A stretch of DNA of 64,000 bases from Reyranella sp965279465 (GCF_965279465.1 NZ_OZ257242.1:1364001-1428000); one strand, 5' to 3'. Positions 16,245-27,712 are shown, numbered from the stretch's first letter. The notes: generated from the letters alone by a model not told the origin. A program made the numbers and translations.

Positions 16245-16625
16245 TCAGAGCGCCCGGATACCCGCCAGCGCGAGCATGATCGAGGCGACGGCGAGCAGGA
16301 CCGTTGTGCCGGCGGCCCCCAACAACCTTCCCATCGGGATCAGACCGAGCATGCCGCCGGCATGCAGTACGCGGGCGACCAGCAGGACGATGCCCATGAC
16401 GGCGATCGTGCGGTGGCCGTAGGGCCCATGCAGCAGCCAGATGATGAGCAGGCAGAGCGGCGCGAACTCAATCAGGTTGCCGTGGGCACGGATCGCCGCG
16501 ACCATTTCCGCGTCGCCGCCGTCGCCCAGGAAGATCTTCTTTTGGGTACGCACGCGGCCGACATGGAGGGTCAGCAGGACCGCCAGGACGCCGATCAGGC
16601 CGGCGCAGATGAAAAAGATCGCCAC
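16245..16625 (-). CDS. MAPEG family membrane protein
   Basis: This 126-residue, four-helix protein starts at GTG 16625 with GAGGGGGAG upstream. The region LTLHVGRVRTQKKIFLGDGGDAEMVAAIRAHGNLIEF is the MAPEG signature region with RAHGN and E, found in glutathione-dependent microsomal enzymes. Bacterial members have glutathione transferase or peroxidase activity, or none known. It ends 14 bp before the acyltransferase start and may share its transcript. The longer open frame upstream is shadow sequence over msrA. Confidence 0.85.
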   Translation of the reverse strand: MAIFFICAGLIGVLAVLLTLHVGRVRTQKKIFLGDGGDAEMVAAIRAHGNLIEFAPLCLLIIWLLHGPYGHRTIAVMGIVLLVARVLHAGGMLGLIPMGRLLGAAGTTVLLAVASIMLALAGIRAL

Positions 16626-16697
16626 GGCACACTCCCCCTCGATTTGGGGGCACTCTAGGGCCATATTGGCGGGACACCAAAGATCAGGAGCTGCGTC

Positions 16698-17360
16698 ATG
16701 TGGCAGATGCTTCGCAAGAAAGCTGAGATGCCGACCGCCGATCGAGCCCTGCCGGGCCGCGCCAAGCCCGCCTTCGCCGTGCCGGCGGAGCATTTCGTCA
16801 ATGGCAACCGCATCCAGGGACCGTTTCCGGCCGGCCTCGAGCAGGCGATGTTCGGGCTGGGCTGCTTCTGGGGCGCCGAGCGCATGTTCTGGAAGGTCCC
16901 GGGCGTCTATTCGACCGCCGTCGGCTATGCCGCCGGCATGACGCCCAACCCGACCTACGAGGAAGTCTGCTCGGGCTACACCGGCCACAACGAGGTGGTG
17001 ATGGTGTGGTTCGACCCGAAGAAGACCTCGTACGAGACCCTGCTCAAGGTGTTCTGGGAAGGCCACGACCCGACCCAGGGCATGCGCCAGGGCAACGATG
17101 TCGGCACGCAGTACCGTTCGGGCATCTACACCTTCTCGCCGGAGCAGAAGAAGGCGGCCGAGGCTTCGAAGGCCATGTTCCAGAAGGAATTGGCCAAGCA
17201 TGGCATGGCTGCGATCACGACCGAGATCATCGACGCGCCGCAGTTCTTCTATGCCGAGGACTATCACCAGCAATATCTCGCCAAGAACCCCGGCGGCTAT
17301 TGCGGCCTCGGCGGCACCGGCGTGAGCTGCCCGATCGGTCTCGGCGTCGCGGCCGAGTAG
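16698..17360 (+). CDS. msrA: Peptide methionine-S-sulfoxide reductase MsrA
   Basis: MsrA repairs methionine S-sulfoxide in proteins. The catalytic motif GLGCFWGAER lies near residues 53-62, GYAAGMTPNPTYEEVCSG and GHNEVV follow, and the C-terminal GYCGLGGTGVSCPIG supplies resolving cysteines for thioredoxin recycling. The 220-residue length is typical of the long MsrA form with an N-terminal extension. Start ATG 16698. It is divergent from the MAPEG gene. A short palindrome (17390-17412) follows the gene. Confidence 0.95.
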   Translation: MWQMLRKKAEMPTADRALPGRAKPAFAVPAEHFVNGNRIQGPFPAGLEQAMFGLGCFWGAERMFWKVPGVYSTAVGYAAGMTPNPTYEEVCSGYTGHNEVVMVWFDPKKTSYETLLKVFWEGHDPTQGMRQGNDVGTQYRSGIYTFSPEQKKAAEASKAMFQKELAKHGMAAITTEIIDAPQFFYAEDYHQQYLAKNPGGYCGLGGTGVSCPIGLGVAAE

Positions 17361-17389
17361 GCGGCGCGCCCTCTACCCCTCGCACCCGA

Positions 17390-17412
17390 CCTCTCTCCAT
17401 ATCGGAGAGAGG
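17390..17412. repeat. CCTCTCC-type palindrome after msrA
   Basis: CCTCTCTCC-ATATC-GGAGAGAGG is a 9-bp stem with a five-base loop and no T-run. The CCCCTCGCACCCGA just before it is reminiscent of the larger CCTCTCCC...GGGAGAGG elements at 58363 and 61931, so it may be a short or decayed member of the same class. Confidence 0.6.
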
Positions 17413-17494
17413 AATAAGATGCCGTGCAACACACGTAGTAATTCGGGCCGGTGCAGAAATGCCCCGGCAGCGGGCGGCGCGTAAGCCGCTACCC

Positions 17495-17917
17495 ATGACA
17501 CCGCAGGAAATCATGCTCGTGCAGACGAGCTTCGCCAAGGTCGCCCCGATCGCTCCCAGAGCGGCCGATCTGTTCTACGGCCGACTGTTCGAGATCGCGC
17601 CGGATGTCCGCCGCCTTTTCCCCGAGGACATGGCGGGACAGAAGAAGAAGCTTATGCAGATGCTGGGCGCCGCTGTCGGCACCCTCGATCGGCTCGACGC
17701 GCTGATCCCGGTCGTCCAGGCGCTCGGCGAGCGGCATGCGGGATACGGTGTTACCGCCGCACATTTCGCGTCGGTCGGCGCCGCGCTGCTCTGGACCCTG
17801 GAGCAGGGCCTGGGCCCTGCCTTCACACCCGAGGTGAAGGCGGCCTGGACCTCTGTCTACGGCATGCTGTCCCACACGATGATCGACGCGATGGAGCGCC
17901 TTCCCAGGGCGGCATGA
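17495..17917 (+). CDS. Single-domain globin (hemin-receptor/VHb-like)
   Basis: This 140-residue globin is related to bacterial haemoglobins of the Vitreoscilla/flavohaemoglobin type but has no reductase domain. It begins MTPQEIMLVQTSFAKVAP. The proximal haem ligand is the His in GERHAGYGV (F8), and the distal pocket region reads RRLFPEDMAGQKKKLMQ with Gln at or near E7. The expected roles are oxygen or NO binding. The ATG at 17495 is preferred because it begins at the A helix; an upstream in-frame extension adds only low-complexity sequence. It converges with the deaminase gene with a gap of 7 bp. Confidence 0.88.
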   Translation: MTPQEIMLVQTSFAKVAPIAPRAADLFYGRLFEIAPDVRRLFPEDMAGQKKKLMQMLGAAVGTLDRLDALIPVVQALGERHAGYGVTAAHFASVGAALLWTLEQGLGPAFTPEVKAAWTSVYGMLSHTMIDAMERLPRAA

Positions 17918-17924
17918 CGGGACA

Positions 17925-19007
17925 TCACACCGTCGGCTCTGCTGTCGCGTAGCCGAACTCCTTGTCCAGCGCGGCGATCTCCTTGCGGAAGGCCATCCGC
18001 AGCGCGCTCTTCGCACTCTCGTCGAGCCATGAGCCGTCGACCGAGTTCAGGCTGAACTTGCGGGCCATGTCCGGCCCCCAGCCGATCGTGTTGAACAGCG
18101 TCGTGAAGCCGTGGCCGAGGTTGGTTCCGAACATCGCCGGGTCGTCGGTGTTGATCGTGACGTTGAGCCCGGCCTCGACCATGCGCCGGATGCGCTGCGG
18201 CCGGTGCGGGCGGTTATGGAGCAGGCTGGTCCAGGCGCAGGGCGTGAAGTACAGGCCGTCCTTGCGTGCCTCGTTCATCACGAAGTCCGACGCCAGCATA
18301 TTGTAGCCGTGGTCGATGCGGTCGCACCGCAGCACGTCGCGGCAGATCAGGTAGTTGGTCGGCGGCGCTTCGAGGGGTGTCAGGTAGTCTTCGCAGCAAT
18401 GCGCCGTGCAGCGCAGCCCCGCCTTGCGGGCCAAGGCGTAGGCTTCGGCGAAGATCGCGGGAGGGCCCACACCCTCGTTGCCGTCCAATCCGATCCCGAC
18501 CACCAGCTCATGTCGGTGCGCAATCGCCGTCTCGACGATCTCGACGGCTTGCGCCGGGGAGTTGATCGACCGATCGATGCAGCAGATCAGCCGGGCAGAG
18601 ATGCCGAGGGTTCGGGCAACGCGCTCGACCCCATCGGCCATGCCCGCCACCATCGACGGATAGTCGATGCCGTTGGGATAGAAATAGTCGGGATTGAAGA
18701 AGAACTCGACGTGACGCAGGTTGCCGTCGCGCTTGGCATCCTCGCAGTATTCGTAGACCGCCCGGCTGAAGTCCTCAGGCGTGCGGAGCACCGACGCAGT
18801 GAGGCGCAGTATCTCGAGGAATCCGTTGAAATCCGGCCATTGGTAAAGCTTGTCTGCCGGCCGCGGCAACGGCAGGCCGGCGCGCTTGGCGAGCTCGGCC
18901 ACGGTCGTTGCCCGCAAGGTGCCGGCCAAATGGCAGTGCAGCTCGGCCTTGGGGATGCGCCGCAGGTAATCGTCGGAAACCGCCCTCTTCACCAAAGTAT
19001 CCGCCAT
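17925..19007 (-). CDS. Adenosine deaminase family protein
   Basis: This 360-residue TIM-barrel metallohydrolase has the adenosine/AMP deaminase zinc ligands and catalytic residues: ELHCHLAGTLR near 23-33, HCCED in place of the usual HAGE with the catalytic Glu kept, RIDHGYN, and NTDDPAMFGTN. It should deaminate adenosine, adenine or a related purine. The HCCE variant and long C-terminus leave the exact substrate open. Its ATG (19007) overlaps the stop of the upstream solute-binding protein gene by one base, so the two are translationally coupled, which suggests that the imported solute or its product is the substrate. Confidence 0.88.
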   Translation of the reverse strand: MADTLVKRAVSDDYLRRIPKAELHCHLAGTLRATTVAELAKRAGLPLPRPADKLYQWPDFNGFLEILRLTASVLRTPEDFSRAVYEYCEDAKRDGNLRHVEFFFNPDYFYPNGIDYPSMVAGMADGVERVARTLGISARLICCIDRSINSPAQAVEIVETAIAHRHELVVGIGLDGNEGVGPPAIFAEAYALARKAGLRCTAHCCEDYLTPLEAPPTNYLICRDVLRCDRIDHGYNMLASDFVMNEARKDGLYFTPCAWTSLLHNRPHRPQRIRRMVEAGLNVTINTDDPAMFGTNLGHGFTTLFNTIGWGPDMARKFSLNSVDGSWLDESAKSALRMAFRKEIAALDKEFGYATAEPTV

Positions 19008-20587
19008 CACTTCTTCTCGATGTTGTAGAGCAGCATGACCGGCGACTTCAGCACGCCCTGGAGATTGTTGCGCCACGCCGACGGCGTGGTGAACTGACCG
19101 AGCGGAACGTAGAGGACTTGTTCGTAGGCGCGGACCTGGATCTCGCTGGCGAGCAGCTTGCGCGTGCCCATGTTGTCGGCCGTCGCGAACTTGAAGCGCA
19201 GCTCCTCGGTCTTCGGATCGGTCGGCCAGCCCCAGGCCGCCGTCGGATGGCCAGTCGCCACCAGGAACGGATTGCTGAGCGGGTTGCCCTGGTCGGGCAC
19301 GGTGTTGGTGGTGTGGGCGATGTTCCAGCCGCCCTCGCTCGCCGGCTTGGTATTGAGCCGGCGGGTGGCGAAGGTCTGGAAGTCCATTGCCTGCATGTCG
19401 ACCTTGAAGCCGAGATCGACCAGCACCTGGCGCGTCACGTTGCCCAGCGCCGCGATGCCGGGCGCGTTGGCGACGTGGAGCATCACGATCGGCTTGGAGA
19501 AATCGACGTTTGCTTCCTTGAGCATCGCCTTGGCCAGGGTGACGTCGTAGGCCGGCACACCCTCGCGGCTCTCGTACGGCATGCCGCAGCCGAAGACGGC
19601 CGGACAGGCCGACGCGAATTGCGGATCGCCGGCGACCACTGCGGCATAGAGCGAGCGGTCGACGGCGTGCGCGATCGCCTGGCGCACCTTCACATTGTCG
19701 AACGGCGGCTGCAGTTGGTTCATGCGCATGATCGCCTGGAAGCCGAAGTCGCCTACCACCTCGGCCTTGGCGCCCGACTTGGCGTCGATCAACTCGAGGA
19801 TGTCGGCCGGCACGCGCTCGAGATAATCGACCTCGCCCTTGATCAGGGCGCTGACCTGGGTCTGTGCGTCGGGCATGCCCAGCATCTCGATGCGCTCGAT
19901 TTTAGCGACCTTGCCGCCGGACGCCCAGACCGGCGGCTCGGGCCGCGGCCGATAGTCGGCGAACTTCTCGAGCACGATCTTCACGCCGGGCTCGTGCAGG
20001 TCGGCGCGGAACTTGTAGGGCCCCGAGCCGACGATCTCCTTCACCTGCTCGTTGCCTGGTGTTTTGGCGATCCTCTCGGGCATCATGAACGGCACCGGCG
20101 CGCCGATCTTCGCGAGGCTGTCGAGCACCAGCCCGTAGGGCTCCTTCAGCACCAGCTTGATGGTGCCGTCGTCGGTCGCTTCGAGCGAGGCGGTGAACTT
20201 CGTGAGGGTCTGACCCATCGGATCGCGCGAGGCCCAGCGGCGGATCGAAGCGACGCAGTCGGCGGCCGTCACCGGCTGGCCGTCGTGCCATTTCAGGCCG
20301 GGACGCAGCACGAACGTGTAGGTGAGCTTGTCGTCGCTCAGCGCATAGCGCTCGACCATCTGCGGCTTGGGCTCGAAGTGGTTGTCGACCGCGAACAGCG
20401 TGTCGAACACCAGGTAGCCGAAATCACGCGTCGTGAAGGACGTGGTAAAATGCGGATCGAGGATACGCGACAGGGTCTCGGGCGCCACGCGCAGCACCGA
20501 TTGGGCCTCTGCCGTTCCCGCAAGGAACAGGCCCAGCGCGGCCACGACCCCCGCACACGTCCGCCGACCGATCATACCGCTCTCCAT
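19007..20587 (-). CDS. ABC transporter substrate-binding protein, family 5 (peptide/nickel/opine type)
   Basis: The 526-residue periplasmic protein has a signal peptide (AALGLFLAGTAEAQ, cleavage near residue 29). The SBP family 5 pattern follows: RVAPETLSRILDPHFTTSF, LRPGLKWHDGQPVTAADCVASI, VGSGPYKF and VRQAIAHAVDRSLY. Members bind peptides, opines, glutathione, nickel or sugars. No permease or ATPase gene of this importer is adjacent, so it must use subunits encoded elsewhere. The overlapping deaminase gene makes a purine-containing compound a reasonable guess, but this is unproven. Confidence 0.88.
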   Translation of the reverse strand: MESGMIGRRTCAGVVAALGLFLAGTAEAQSVLRVAPETLSRILDPHFTTSFTTRDFGYLVFDTLFAVDNHFEPKPQMVERYALSDDKLTYTFVLRPGLKWHDGQPVTAADCVASIRRWASRDPMGQTLTKFTASLEATDDGTIKLVLKEPYGLVLDSLAKIGAPVPFMMPERIAKTPGNEQVKEIVGSGPYKFRADLHEPGVKIVLEKFADYRPRPEPPVWASGGKVAKIERIEMLGMPDAQTQVSALIKGEVDYLERVPADILELIDAKSGAKAEVVGDFGFQAIMRMNQLQPPFDNVKVRQAIAHAVDRSLYAAVVAGDPQFASACPAVFGCGMPYESREGVPAYDVTLAKAMLKEANVDFSKPIVMLHVANAPGIAALGNVTRQVLVDLGFKVDMQAMDFQTFATRRLNTKPASEGGWNIAHTTNTVPDQGNPLSNPFLVATGHPTAAWGWPTDPKTEELRFKFATADNMGTRKLLASEIQVRAYEQVLYVPLGQFTTPSAWRNNLQGVLKSPVMLLYNIEKK

Positions 20588-20634
20588 TCGACCCCGCGTG
20601 CATGGTGTGCGATTCGCGTGCCAAAGGAAAGCAA

Positions 20635-21408
20635 TCAGGCCGTGGCGCTCCAGATGGTCCAGCGATCCTTCTCGATGATCGGCGGTGCACCGATACGCTC
20701 ACGGATGAAGGCGATGAGATCACGCAGCTCATCGTCGTCGAGGGCGTGCAGGATCGAGCGGCCGGTGCGCGCCGCGAGGTCGCGTTCGAGATCCTCGACA
20801 GTGGCGTAGGTCCGGCGCACCTCCCACAGGTGCCGGGTCTGGACGGCGCGAAAACCGGCCGCTCGCATGGCGTGCTTCACCGCATCGGATGTCGGCCGCC
20901 TACCCCTCTCGATCTCCAGCAACCTGGGAAAGCGTGCGAAGAACCAGCCGCGGAGATGCCTCGGGCTTCCGGGCAGCGCGACATCGCTCGGCGTGCGGTC
21001 CTGCACGATCAGGCGGCCGCCGGTCACGAGAACGCGCCGCGCCTCGGTGAAGGTCGGTTCGTAGTTATCGAGATGATGGATCAAGGCGCGCGCGAAAACG
21101 ATGCTGCGGCTTGCTGGCGCGAGGCCGGTGTCTGCCGCATCGCCCTGCTGGAAGGCGAGGCCTTTCAACCCGGCTATCTCCTCGCGCGCATCGGCCACCA
21201 TCTGCGCCGAGAAATCCACACCGACGACATCGGATACGCCGAGCTCGTGCCAGGCCTGCGAATAGATCCCGCCGCCGCAGCCGATATCGGCGACGCGCTT
21301 GCCGACGGGATTGACGATCGTGGTCATGGCGTCGGCCCAGCCGGTGTCGGCCTTGCGCCGGGCATAGGTGCCGCGATTGGAGTCGGAGTGGAAATCGATG
21401 GTAGTCAT
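20635..21408 (-). CDS. Class I SAM-dependent methyltransferase
   Basis: The 257-residue protein has the SAM-binding motif I VADIGCGGGIYSQAWHELG near residues 38-56, an acidic motif II loop VGVDFSAQM, and RVLVTGGRLIVQDRT (motif III). It resembles UbiE/MenG-like and Methyltransf_11 enzymes acting on small molecules. The substrate is not identifiable. It starts at ATG 21408 (MTTIDFHSDSNRG) and is divergent from the YgjP-like gene. It ends 47 bp before the start of the binding-protein gene on the same strand, so they may be co-transcribed. Confidence 0.87.
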   Translation of the reverse strand: MTTIDFHSDSNRGTYARRKADTGWADAMTTIVNPVGKRVADIGCGGGIYSQAWHELGVSDVVGVDFSAQMVADAREEIAGLKGLAFQQGDAADTGLAPASRSIVFARALIHHLDNYEPTFTEARRVLVTGGRLIVQDRTPSDVALPGSPRHLRGWFFARFPRLLEIERGRRPTSDAVKHAMRAAGFRAVQTRHLWEVRRTYATVEDLERDLAARTGRSILHALDDDELRDLIAFIRERIGAPPIIEKDRWTIWSATA

Positions 21409-21472
21409 GGTGGCGATGGTAGGCGCTTGCGCCGCGTCTGTTGAATATATCGTTGGTAGCGTTGGCAGACGA

Positions 21473-22210
21473 ATGCCGTATGATTCCGCCGTGCCGTTGT
21501 TCCTGCCCGAACCCGAGCAGCTCTCTATCGTTCATGCCGATTCCGAGCTGCCGGTGACGTTCCTGCGCAGCGCGCGGGCGCGGCGCGTGTCGCTGCGCGT
21601 CGATTCGGCCCGGCGTCGGATCGTCCTCACCGCACCGCTGCGCCTGTCGCGCGCCATGGCCGTGGGCTTTGCGGAAGCGCAGGCCGGCTGGATCGCCGCC
21701 CGCCTCAAGCGCCTGCCGGCGCGCCAGCCCTTCCTCGACGGCGCGGAGGTGCCGCTGTTCGGCGTGGCGCATCGCATCCGCCACCGGCCCGACGCGCGCG
21801 GTACGGTCTGGCTCGAGGCGCAGGAGATCCATGTCGCCGGCCGCGCCGAGTATCTGCCGCGCCGCCTGCGCGATTGGCTGACGGCGGAGCTGCGGCGACG
21901 TCTGGTCCCGCTGGTCCACGCCAAGGCCGGGCGCGTGCAGCGGCTCGTGAAGAAGATCAGCCTGCGCGACGGCCGGTCGCGCTGGGGAAGCTGCGGCCCC
22001 GACGGCAGCCTGTCGTTCTCCTGGCGGCTGGTGTTCGCGCCGCCCGAGGTGCTCGACTATCTCGTGGCGCACGAAGTCGCGCACCTCGTCCATATGAACC
22101 ACAGCGCCCGCTTCTGGGCACAGGCCCGTGCCCTGTGCGACGGGCCGATGGAGCCGCCGCAGGCCTGGCTCAAAAAGAACGGAGAGGCGCTGCTGCAGTA
22201 CGGCGGCTGA
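21473..22210 (+). CDS. YgjP/SprT-like zinc metallopeptidase (DUF45)
   Basis: The 245-residue protein carries the zinc motif HEVAHLVHMNHS (HExxH plus a later His) near residues 201-212, preceded by the family pattern SRWGSCGPDGSLSFSWRLVFAP and followed by FWAQARALC. These are the conserved blocks of the M48-like DUF45 (YgjP, WLM-related) proteins. The N-terminal RRVSLRVDSARRRIVLTAP is also family-typical. Its cellular role is not established; some relatives associate with restriction or DNA repair systems. The start at 21473 is chosen because sequence upstream of it is not conserved in character. Confidence 0.85.
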   Translation: MPYDSAVPLFLPEPEQLSIVHADSELPVTFLRSARARRVSLRVDSARRRIVLTAPLRLSRAMAVGFAEAQAGWIAARLKRLPARQPFLDGAEVPLFGVAHRIRHRPDARGTVWLEAQEIHVAGRAEYLPRRLRDWLTAELRRRLVPLVHAKAGRVQRLVKKISLRDGRSRWGSCGPDGSLSFSWRLVFAPPEVLDYLVAHEVAHLVHMNHSARFWAQARALCDGPMEPPQAWLKKNGEALLQYGG

Positions 22211-22218
22211 CGCCGCCG

Positions 22219-22857
22219 CTATTCCTGGCCCGCCGTTGCTTTCCAGCGTGGGCTGGCGGCGGTCTCGGCGAAGTTCCTGAACATGAGATTGAATGAGATG
22301 CTGATGCGCTCGCTCGTGCCCTCGTTGGAGGGGACATGGTGCCGGAGCCAGGAGGGGAAGATAATCATGCGGCCCGGCACCGCCTGCTCGGCTGAAGCAT
22401 TGGCGGTGAGAGGACTGAGCTTGCCGGTCCATGGCATGATCAGGGATGGGCGTGGATCCTGGAATATGAGGTCCGGGCCCGCCTCGGGAACGGCAACGTA
22501 GTAGACACCGCTCAGGTAGTTATTCGGATGATTGTGCGTCGGGTGATAGGCGCTGGGCGGATTGATGTTGGCCCAGCAGCCGGTGATCATCATCGGATAG
22601 CGCTCGACATTCAGGAACTGGGCGACGCTGCGCGCCGAGATCTCGACCAGTTTCGTGAAGTCGGCGAAAGCCGGCCGTGTATGCAGGTCGTGCGGCGTCT
22701 GCCAGTTGCTGCCGCTCGGCACGTTGGGGCGTGGCGAGATGATCTTCTCGATCTCGTCGCGCAGCTTTGCATTGAAGGGTGCGGCATCCGACGGCGGGAT
22801 GTCGAGCACCCACAGCGGCGTTGGAAAAAGCTCCCGGACTTGCTGCTTCACTTTCAT
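22219..22857 (-). CDS. 2OG-Fe(II) oxygenase family protein (TIGR02466 type)
   Basis: This 212-residue protein has a jelly-roll dioxygenase pattern: NINPPSAYHPTHNHPNNYLSGVYYV supplies the first metal His region, and PSWLRHHVPSNEGTSERISISFN supplies the distal His and the Arg that binds 2-oxoglutarate. The opening ELFPTPLWVLDIP is the hallmark of the TIGR02466 group, common in phages and marine or soil bacteria, where it probably hydroxylates a protein or small molecule. The start MKVKQQVREL at 22857 fits the family. It converges with the metallopeptidase gene. Confidence 0.82.
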   Translation of the reverse strand: MKVKQQVRELFPTPLWVLDIPPSDAAPFNAKLRDEIEKIISPRPNVPSGSNWQTPHDLHTRPAFADFTKLVEISARSVAQFLNVERYPMMITGCWANINPPSAYHPTHNHPNNYLSGVYYVAVPEAGPDLIFQDPRPSLIMPWTGKLSPLTANASAEQAVPGRMIIFPSWLRHHVPSNEGTSERISISFNLMFRNFAETAASPRWKATAGQE

Positions 22858-22910
22858 GCTGTATAGAATAGCAGCGAGGCTGCAATTCTGCACAGTGGTG
22901 TTTGTGTAGA

Positions 22911-24377
22911 TTACTCTGCAGCGGCGCGCACCGGCGCCGTCGCGGCGAGGACGGCGGCAGCCTCCTTGGCGACCCGCGTTCCTTCGAAGAAGTGCGGATT
23001 TTGCGTGCCCCATAGCCGCACGGCATTGGCGAAGGTGAAGTCGCGGAAGTCGCCGTCGGTGATCAGCCCGTCCTCGACCAGCTCGTGAGCCTCGGGCACA
23101 GGGTTCAGCATGTCCGGCACGTCGAAATGGCCGATGTCGGAGCTAAACACCGCGTTGATGCGCGCGCCGAACGGATTGGCGCGGCCGAAGGCGGTGACGT
23201 TCATGCGATCGTCGGCCTCGCAACCGAAGAAGTACGGCCGGGCGTACAGATCGACCCAGTCCTCCTTGCGCGTGATGTTGCAGGCGGCGAAGTCGTCGAG
23301 CACCGGCACGCCCCCGGTCGGCTCGTCCTCGTCGCGCGCCGGCCAGCCGTCGCGCTTGTCGAGTTCGGCGGCCATGTCGCTGTGACCGTACTTCTCGACC
23401 AGGCTGCGCAGCAGCTTGCGGTCGAGCTTCTTGGGATCCATGTAGGCGATGCCCTTGGCGCCGCGCCTCTCCCAGTGCTCGATCAAGTCGGCGAACAGCT
23501 GGCAGCCCCAGCCTACCCCGCCTTCGAGGAAAGCGAAGTTGATGTCGGGGAAGCGCCGCGTCACGCCGCCCAGGAACAGGCCCTTGGCGATGGCATGGCC
23601 GGCGGCGGCGAAGTGGCCGATGTGGTTGTAGGTGAAGTTGCTGGGCGAATTGCGCAGGCCGAAGCCGCGCCCGCCGGCGTGGAAGGTGGGCGCAATGCCG
23701 AGCTCGCGGCACTTCTGCCAGACCGGATCGTAGTCATGGTCGCTGTCGATACCGAACCGCTCGTAGGTCACGGTGTGGCGGCTCAGGTCGGAATCAATGT
23801 CCTTGGCCTTTGCCATGCGGCGGGCGGCGTTGCCGAACATGGCGACCTTGGTGCCGAGCTGCTTGACGCAGAACTCGAGCTCCTCGATCGCCTCCTCGGG
23901 CGTGAACATCGGGATCACCGCGGCCGGCGTCAGGCGATCGCCGAGCTTGTCGAAGTACTCGGCGGTGACGAGGTTGAAGCCCCGGCAGACGGCGCGACGC
24001 GTCGCGTCGTCCGCGATGCGCGGCACGCTCAACCCGGCGGTCGGATAGATGATGCCGAAATCGATGCCAAGCTCGTCGAGCCGGTCGTAGAGCAGGCGCG
24101 GCAGCATGGCGGTGGCGCGGTCGCGGGTGTTGGTGGTCTGCCGCGTCCAGTAACCCTCCATGGCGATGCCGCGCTGCTTGCGCTCGGCAATCGAGAGCTT
24201 CAGCGCGTCGGGGATACGCCGCTGCGAGGCCAGGAAGCCGTCGGCCGCCTTGTCGCCCGCGAGCTTGCGCATACGTTCCGCGAACACCGGATTGTATTCG
24301 ATCCAGTGGCCGTCAGCGTCGATGATGGGATGCTTCAGACCTGCGCGTACTTCTGAAGGACTGCGATGAGAACTCAT
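22911..24377 (-). CDS. Amidohydrolase 2 family protein
   Basis: This 488-residue TIM-barrel metal-dependent hydrolase or decarboxylase (PF04909 type) starts with IIDADGHWIEYNP, which holds the N-terminal metal region. It continues with FHAGGRGFG and FAFLEGGVGWGCQLFADLIEHWERR, and ends with FSSDIGHFDVPDM, the C-terminal Asp/His pair. Members act on aromatic carboxylates or amide and lactone compounds. The long insert at about 270-390 is common in actinobacterial and alphaproteobacterial homologues of unknown substrate. It is separated from the amidase by 63 bp on the same strand. Confidence 0.85.
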   Translation of the reverse strand: MSSHRSPSEVRAGLKHPIIDADGHWIEYNPVFAERMRKLAGDKAADGFLASQRRIPDALKLSIAERKQRGIAMEGYWTRQTTNTRDRATAMLPRLLYDRLDELGIDFGIIYPTAGLSVPRIADDATRRAVCRGFNLVTAEYFDKLGDRLTPAAVIPMFTPEEAIEELEFCVKQLGTKVAMFGNAARRMAKAKDIDSDLSRHTVTYERFGIDSDHDYDPVWQKCRELGIAPTFHAGGRGFGLRNSPSNFTYNHIGHFAAAGHAIAKGLFLGGVTRRFPDINFAFLEGGVGWGCQLFADLIEHWERRGAKGIAYMDPKKLDRKLLRSLVEKYGHSDMAAELDKRDGWPARDEDEPTGGVPVLDDFAACNITRKEDWVDLYARPYFFGCEADDRMNVTAFGRANPFGARINAVFSSDIGHFDVPDMLNPVPEAHELVEDGLITDGDFRDFTFANAVRLWGTQNPHFFEGTRVAKEAAAVLAATAPVRAAAE

Positions 24378-24440
24378 GCTCGCCTCCGAGGTCAGGACGC
24401 GCGAGCGTAATCCTCTCGCCTGGAGTGTGCAATCGACCGG

Positions 24441-25774
24441 TCAGCCGCCGACCACGGGCGCCACGCTGCGCGCCATGCCCAGCACGCGTTTGTCGGCCAT
24501 GGCCTCGCCCATCAGCATGAAGCCGACCGGCAGCTCGCCGGCGGCGTGGCAGGGCAGGCTGACGGCGCAGCGATCGAGGAAGTTGCCGACCGTGGTGTTG
24601 CGCAGCAGCAGCATGTTCTTCTTCGTGAAGCCTTCAGGCGTCGAGACCTCGTCCAGCGTCGGCGCGGTGACGGCGCAGGTTGGCATGATGACGGCATCGT
24701 AGTTCGCCGTGATCGCCGAGACGCGCTTGATCAGGTCGGCGCGTGCCGCGAGGAGATCGATGTAGTCGGCCGCGCTCATCTCCTTGCCGCGCATGATGCG
24801 TGGATAGACAAGCTGGTCGTAGTCCTTGCCGCGCCGGGCGATCAGCTTCTGATGCCAGGCGAAGGCCTCGGATGCGGCGAACCCGCCCTTGGCATTGATC
24901 GCCGGCAGCTCGTTGAGCTGCGGCAGGTCGACGTGCTCGACCGCGACGCCCTTGGCGACGAGGGCCCTGCAGGCGCGCTCGAAGGCGGTCTCGACCACCG
25001 GATCGAGCTCGTCCATCACGAACTGCCGGGGCACGCCGAAGCGCAGGCCGGCCAGCGGCACGGGCTCGGGCACGACGATCGGCTCGGCCGCAAACACGGC
25101 GTCGACGATGGCGCAGCATTCGACCGAGTTGGCGAGAGGGCCGATGGAATCGAGTGAGGTCGAGAGGGGCACCACGCCGTCGATTGGAACGCGGCGTGCG
25201 GTCGGCTTGAAGCCGACGATGCCGCAGACGGCGGCCGGAATGCGCACCGAGCCGCCAGTGTCGGTGCCGAGGGCGGCCACGGCCATCCGGTCGGCGACCG
25301 AAACCGCGGCGCCTGCGGAGGAGCCGCCCGGCACGCGCTTGCGGTCGGCGGGGTTGCCTGGCGTGCCGTAGTGCGGATTGAAGCCCACGCCCGAGAAGGC
25401 GAACTCGCTCATGTTGGTGCTGCCGACGATCACAGCGCCGGCCGCGCGCAGCCGCGCCACGACGGGGGCGTCCTGCAAGGCGGGCTGCGCGTCGTCGAGC
25501 GCCCGGGAGCCGGACAGCGTCGTCTCGCCCGCAACGTCGCACAGGTTCTTGATCGACACCGGGATGCCGGCGAGCGGCCCCGGCACGATCCCCGCCTTGC
25601 GCAGCGAGTCGCTGGCATCGGCCGCGGCGAGCGCCTGCTCCCTGTAGACCTTGATGAAGGTCCGTGAACCTTCGCCCGCCGGATCAGCGATGCGTTGGAG
25701 CGCATCTTCGGTGAGCTTGCGCGAGGTGGTGCGGCCGGCCGCGAGGTCGGACGCAAGCTGCTGGATGGTGGGGT

Positions 25775-25778
<4 letters not shown>
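24441..25778 (-). CDS. Amidase signature enzyme
   Basis: This 445-residue amidase has the Ser-cisSer-Lys triad: Lys in IPVSIKNLCDVAGE, GGSSAGAAVSVADRMAVAALG, and the nucleophilic Ser in TDTGGSVRIPAAVCG. It could act on amides in general or on the GatA-like, indoleacetamide or allophanate class, and no GatB/GatC partner is present. The start overlaps the stop of the acetyl-CoA synthetase gene by 4 bp (ATGA), so the two are co-translated. Acetate or other short acids released from amides could feed Acs; this link is inference. Confidence 0.9.
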
Positions 25779-27712
<1,934 letters not shown>

